Assembly (NCBI GenBank): GCA_963785125.1 | Contig: CAWATU010000007.1 | Location: 1,302,001-1,366,000, forward strand | Reading direction: 5' to 3' | Length of the DNA: 64,000 bases | Source of the DNA: QHXN01 sp963785125 | GTDB taxonomy: Bacteria; Acidobacteriota; Blastocatellia; Pyrinomonadales; Pyrinomonadaceae | Shown here: piece after piece, positions 62,211-64,000 of the stretch | Layout: each line of letters starts with the position of its first letter | Numbering within the stretch: position 1 is the first letter of the stretch | The notes under the pieces: generated by a model | What the model was told of the DNA's origin: nothing | Database searches by the model: none | What the model saw: the letters and a program-made list of their open reading frames with translations, nothing else | Translations under genes and position numbers: made by a program

Positions 62211-63557
62211 ATGCAGGGCATCACCTCAACACGGCTCGGCGACATCTACATCCGGCGCGAGGCCGACATCATCAAGGTGCGCGAGCGCGTCCGGCGCCTC
62301 GCGCGCGAGATGGGCTTCGACTCGACGACGCAGATCAAGATCACGACGGCCGTCTCGGAGCTGACGCGCAACATCTACGAGTACGCGCGCGCGGGCGCCA
62401 TCACCCTCTCGCTCGCCACGCGCGGCGCGGCGGGCACCGGCCTCCAGATCACCGCGCGCGACGACGGCCCCGGCATCGACGAGGCCAAGCTCCGCTCCAT
62501 CGTTCGCGGCACTTACCGCTCGCCCTCGGGCCTCGGCGTTGGCCTCATCGGCACCCGGCGCTTGATGGACGAGTTCGACATCCAGTCGAAGGGGGGCGAG
62601 GGCACGCGCGTCACGGTCGTCAAGTGGCTCCCGCCCGCCGAGGGCGAGCACGTCCGCGTGCGCGCAGACTTCCTGCGCGACTTCGTCAACACCGACGAGG
62701 ACGACTCGGCGCTCGAAGAGCTGTCGCGGCAGAACCGCGACCTCGTGCAGGTGTTGGGTGAGTTGGAGGAGAAGCGCGAGCAGATGGAGCGGCTCAACAC
62801 CAAACTCGAAGAGTCGAACCGCGAGCTGAACCAGGCCAACGCGCAGTTGCGCGAGGTCTCCGCGATGAAGGAGGAGTTTCTCGCGCTCACCACGCACGAC
62901 CTGCGCTCGCCGCTGACGGTCATCAGCGGCGTCATCAACTTCTTCACCTCGGGCCGTCTCGGCGAGATGACGCCCGAGCAGAGGAACATGGTGACGATGA
63001 TGGAGCGCAACACGCAGAACCTCATCGAGCTGGTCAACGACCTGCTCGACGCCTCGAAGTTGGAGTCGGGCACGATGCGCCTCGACCTCTCGACCATCGA
63101 GCTGCGCGGGCTCATCGACGAGCTATCCCACCAGATGCAGCCGCTCGCCGCCGAGAAGGAGATCGCGCTCGAAGTGGACGTGCCCGCCGAGATGCCCACG
63201 CTGCGCGCCGACCGCGCCAAACTCCGCCGCGTGCTCGTCAACCTCGTCTCGAACGCTTTGAAGTTCACGCCGCGCGGCGGCCGCGTCAGCTTAAGCGCCG
63301 CGCCCGAGGGGGCGCAGGTGCGCGTCTCGGTCGCCGACACCGGCGTCGGCATCCCGCCCGAAGACCTCCGCGACATCTTCGACAAGTACGCGCAGGCGCG
63401 CTCGCGCGCCACGCGCAGCGAGAAGGGCACGGGGCTCGGCCTGTACATCACGCGCCAGCTCGTCGAGCTGCACGGCGGCCACATCGAAGTCCGCTCCGAG
63501 GTCGGCAAGGGCTCGACGTTCTCGTTCACAATCCCAACGGCGACAGCTGATGAATGA
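62211..63557 (+). CDS. RsbT/RsbW-like ATPase fused through a coiled coil to a histidine kinase
   Basis: 448 residues, intact. Residues ~14-143 form a GHKL anti-sigma-type ATPase (KITTAVSELTRNIYEYARAG, LQITARDDGPGIDEAKLRSI, GLGVGLIGTRRLMDEFDIQS). Residues ~165-218 are coiled coil (LEELSRQNRDLVQVLGELEE, LNTKLEESNRELNQANAQLR). Then comes a HisKA domain with EEFLALTTHDLRSPLTVISG, phospho-acceptor His229, and HATPase_c with LRRVLVNLVSNALKFTPRGG, VSVADTGVGIPPEDLRDIFD, KGTGLGLYITRQLVELHGGH. There is no sensor, membrane segment or receiver in the protein, so input may come from the stressosome. No partner response regulator is in the window. The stop TGA 63555-63557 lies within a heptad element. Confidence 0.91.
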   Translation: MQGITSTRLGDIYIRREADIIKVRERVRRLAREMGFDSTTQIKITTAVSELTRNIYEYARAGAITLSLATRGAAGTGLQITARDDGPGIDEAKLRSIVRGTYRSPSGLGVGLIGTRRLMDEFDIQSKGGEGTRVTVVKWLPPAEGEHVRVRADFLRDFVNTDEDDSALEELSRQNRDLVQVLGELEEKREQMERLNTKLEESNRELNQANAQLREVSAMKEEFLALTTHDLRSPLTVISGVINFFTSGRLGEMTPEQRNMVTMMERNTQNLIELVNDLLDASKLESGTMRLDLSTIELRGLIDELSHQMQPLAAEKEIALEVDVPAEMPTLRADRAKLRRVLVNLVSNALKFTPRGGRVSLSAAPEGAQVRVSVADTGVGIPPEDLRDIFDKYAQARSRATRSEKGTGLGLYITRQLVELHGGHIEVRSEVGKGSTFSFTIPTATADE

Positions 63558-63620
63558 TGAAGGCGGAATGATGAATTAAGCACTGTTTTCAATTCATCAT
63601 TCCGCCTTCATCATTCATCA
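63548..63620 (+). repeat. Heptad-phased perfect inverted repeat before mpl
   Basis: TGATGAA TGATGAA GGCGGAA TGATGAA at 63548-63575. Arms 63548-63577 and 63591-63620 are perfectly complementary over 30 bases around a 13-base loop. The stop of the kinase gene lies in the second heptad, and further partial CATTCAT units extend to 63630 just before ATG 63632. Confidence 0.93.
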
Positions 63621-63631
63621 TTCATTCATCT

Positions 63632-64000
63632 ATGCACTATCACCTGATCGGAATCTGCGGGACGGCGATGGCGTCGCTTGCCGGAATGTTGCAGGCGCGC
63701 GGCCATAAGGTGACGGGCTCGGACGAGAACGTCTACCCGCCGATGTCCACGATGCTCGAAAGCTTAGGCATCCCCGTCATGCAAGGGTATCAGCCCGAGC
63801 ACCTGTCGGAGCCTGCGCCCGACTGCGTCGTCGTCGGCAACGCGATGTCACGCGGTAACGCAGAGGTCGAAGAGACTCTGAACCGACGGCTCGTCTACCG
63901 CTCGCAGGCCGAGGTCGTCAAGGAGGAGTTCATCCGCGGACGCCGCTCGCTCGTCGTCGCCGGCACGCACGGCAAGACGACGACCACCAGCATCGCGACG
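63632..64000 (+). CDS. mpl: UDP-N-acetylmuramate:L-Ala-gamma-D-Glu-meso-DAP ligase (Mpl), 5' part
   Basis: 123 residues of the N-terminus. MHYHLIGICGTAMASLAGML is the Rossmann UDP-binding loop in the Mpl form (CGTAMA, where MurC has GIGM), then GHKVTGSDENVYPPMSTMLE, CVVVGNAMSRGNAEVEETLN and VVAGTHGKTTTTSIAT, the Mur-ligase ATP loop. It recycles tripeptide from old peptidoglycan onto UDP-MurNAc in the cytoplasm, which implies DAP-type peptidoglycan. The gene runs off the right edge. The ATG at 63632 is two bases after the heptad element, and no Shine-Dalgarno sequence is seen. Confidence 0.9.
   Translation, partial: MHYHLIGICGTAMASLAGMLQARGHKVTGSDENVYPPMSTMLESLGIPVMQGYQPEHLSEPAPDCVVVGNAMSRGNAEVEETLNRRLVYRSQAEVVKEEFIRGRRSLVVAGTHGKTTTTSIAT

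Noticed and set aside
60054..63630. Heptad repeats as a CRISPR array
   Set aside because: Units are 7 bp with no spacers, arms are inverted and the unit changes at each locus.

Overview
The window is about 64 kb of GC-rich bacterial chromosome. It is dominated by a surface-polysaccharide locus, followed by secreted surface proteins, a second sugar and assembly block, and a stressosome-type signalling operon. Secreted parallel beta-helix proteins in tandem, a HYR-repeat protein, an RsbR/RsbS/RsbT/SpoIIE module and many heptanucleotide-phased intergenic palindromes suggest an Acidobacteriota-like soil bacterium (perhaps class Blastocatellia). This taxonomic call is an inference; no rRNA or marker gene is present. 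Many genes carry isolated 1-bp indels whose frames join into full-length conserved proteins, so I treat them as probable consensus errors. They cluster at 1-1.3, 2.8, 4-5.6, 31.4-34.3, 49.9-53.2 and 55.6-59.4 kb.

Region 1 (1-36.5 kb, mostly minus strand) is the polysaccharide locus. The far end (1-13.9 kb) holds glycosyltransferases, an RmlA-like nucleotidyltransferase, an AsnB amidotransferase, an acyltransferase, a LIC_10190-like membrane protein and three tandem copies of a polytopic GT-C-like membrane protein with a clear gene-conversion tract. A middle part (14-19.3 kb) mixes methyltransferases, GT2 enzymes and a CDP-paratose-2-epimerase-like enzyme. A tightly packed, about 17-kb minus-strand operon runs from 36.5 down to 19.4 kb: Wzm/Wzt ABC exporter, CDP-glucose cytidylyltransferase and dehydratase, C-methyltransferase, 3,5-epimerase, SDR, CmcI-like methyltransferase, GDP-mannose dehydratase and several GT2/GT4/FkbM genes. 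It likely makes and exports a glycan with a C-branched CDP-derived deoxysugar plus dTDP-rhamnose and GDP-derived 6-deoxyhexose units.

Region 2 (36.8-44.8 kb, minus) encodes a 1138-residue secreted protein with DUF11-like, HYR and DUF7305-like parts, and four paralogous secreted beta-helix proteins. The four form two two-gene transcription units, each with the same promoter, upstream repeat and leader, and each followed by a strong hairpin terminator.

Region 3 (45-53.7 kb, plus) carries rmlB and rmlD (so all four dTDP-rhamnose steps lie in the window), a Wzc-type tyrosine autokinase, and an acyltransferase / DegT aminotransferase / Gfo-Idh dehydrogenase / DegT set resembling the WbpD-WbpE-WbpB pathway to diacetamido-uronic sugars.

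Region 4 (53.9-64 kb, plus) holds a secreted GH47 alpha-mannosidase (rare in bacteria), a YitT membrane protein, a HerA-type ATPase, a small BamE-like secreted protein, then RsbR-RsbS-RsbT, a HATPase-SpoIIE phosphatase, a fused RsbT-like/histidine kinase, and the start of mpl (peptidoglycan recycling).

The most unusual structure is a set of about 11 intergenic elements built from imperfect 7-bp tandem repeats. Most are arranged as long inverted repeats that start at or inside the stop codon of one gene and end a few bases before the next start codon. The heptamer differs at each site, but orientation relative to the downstream gene is constant.
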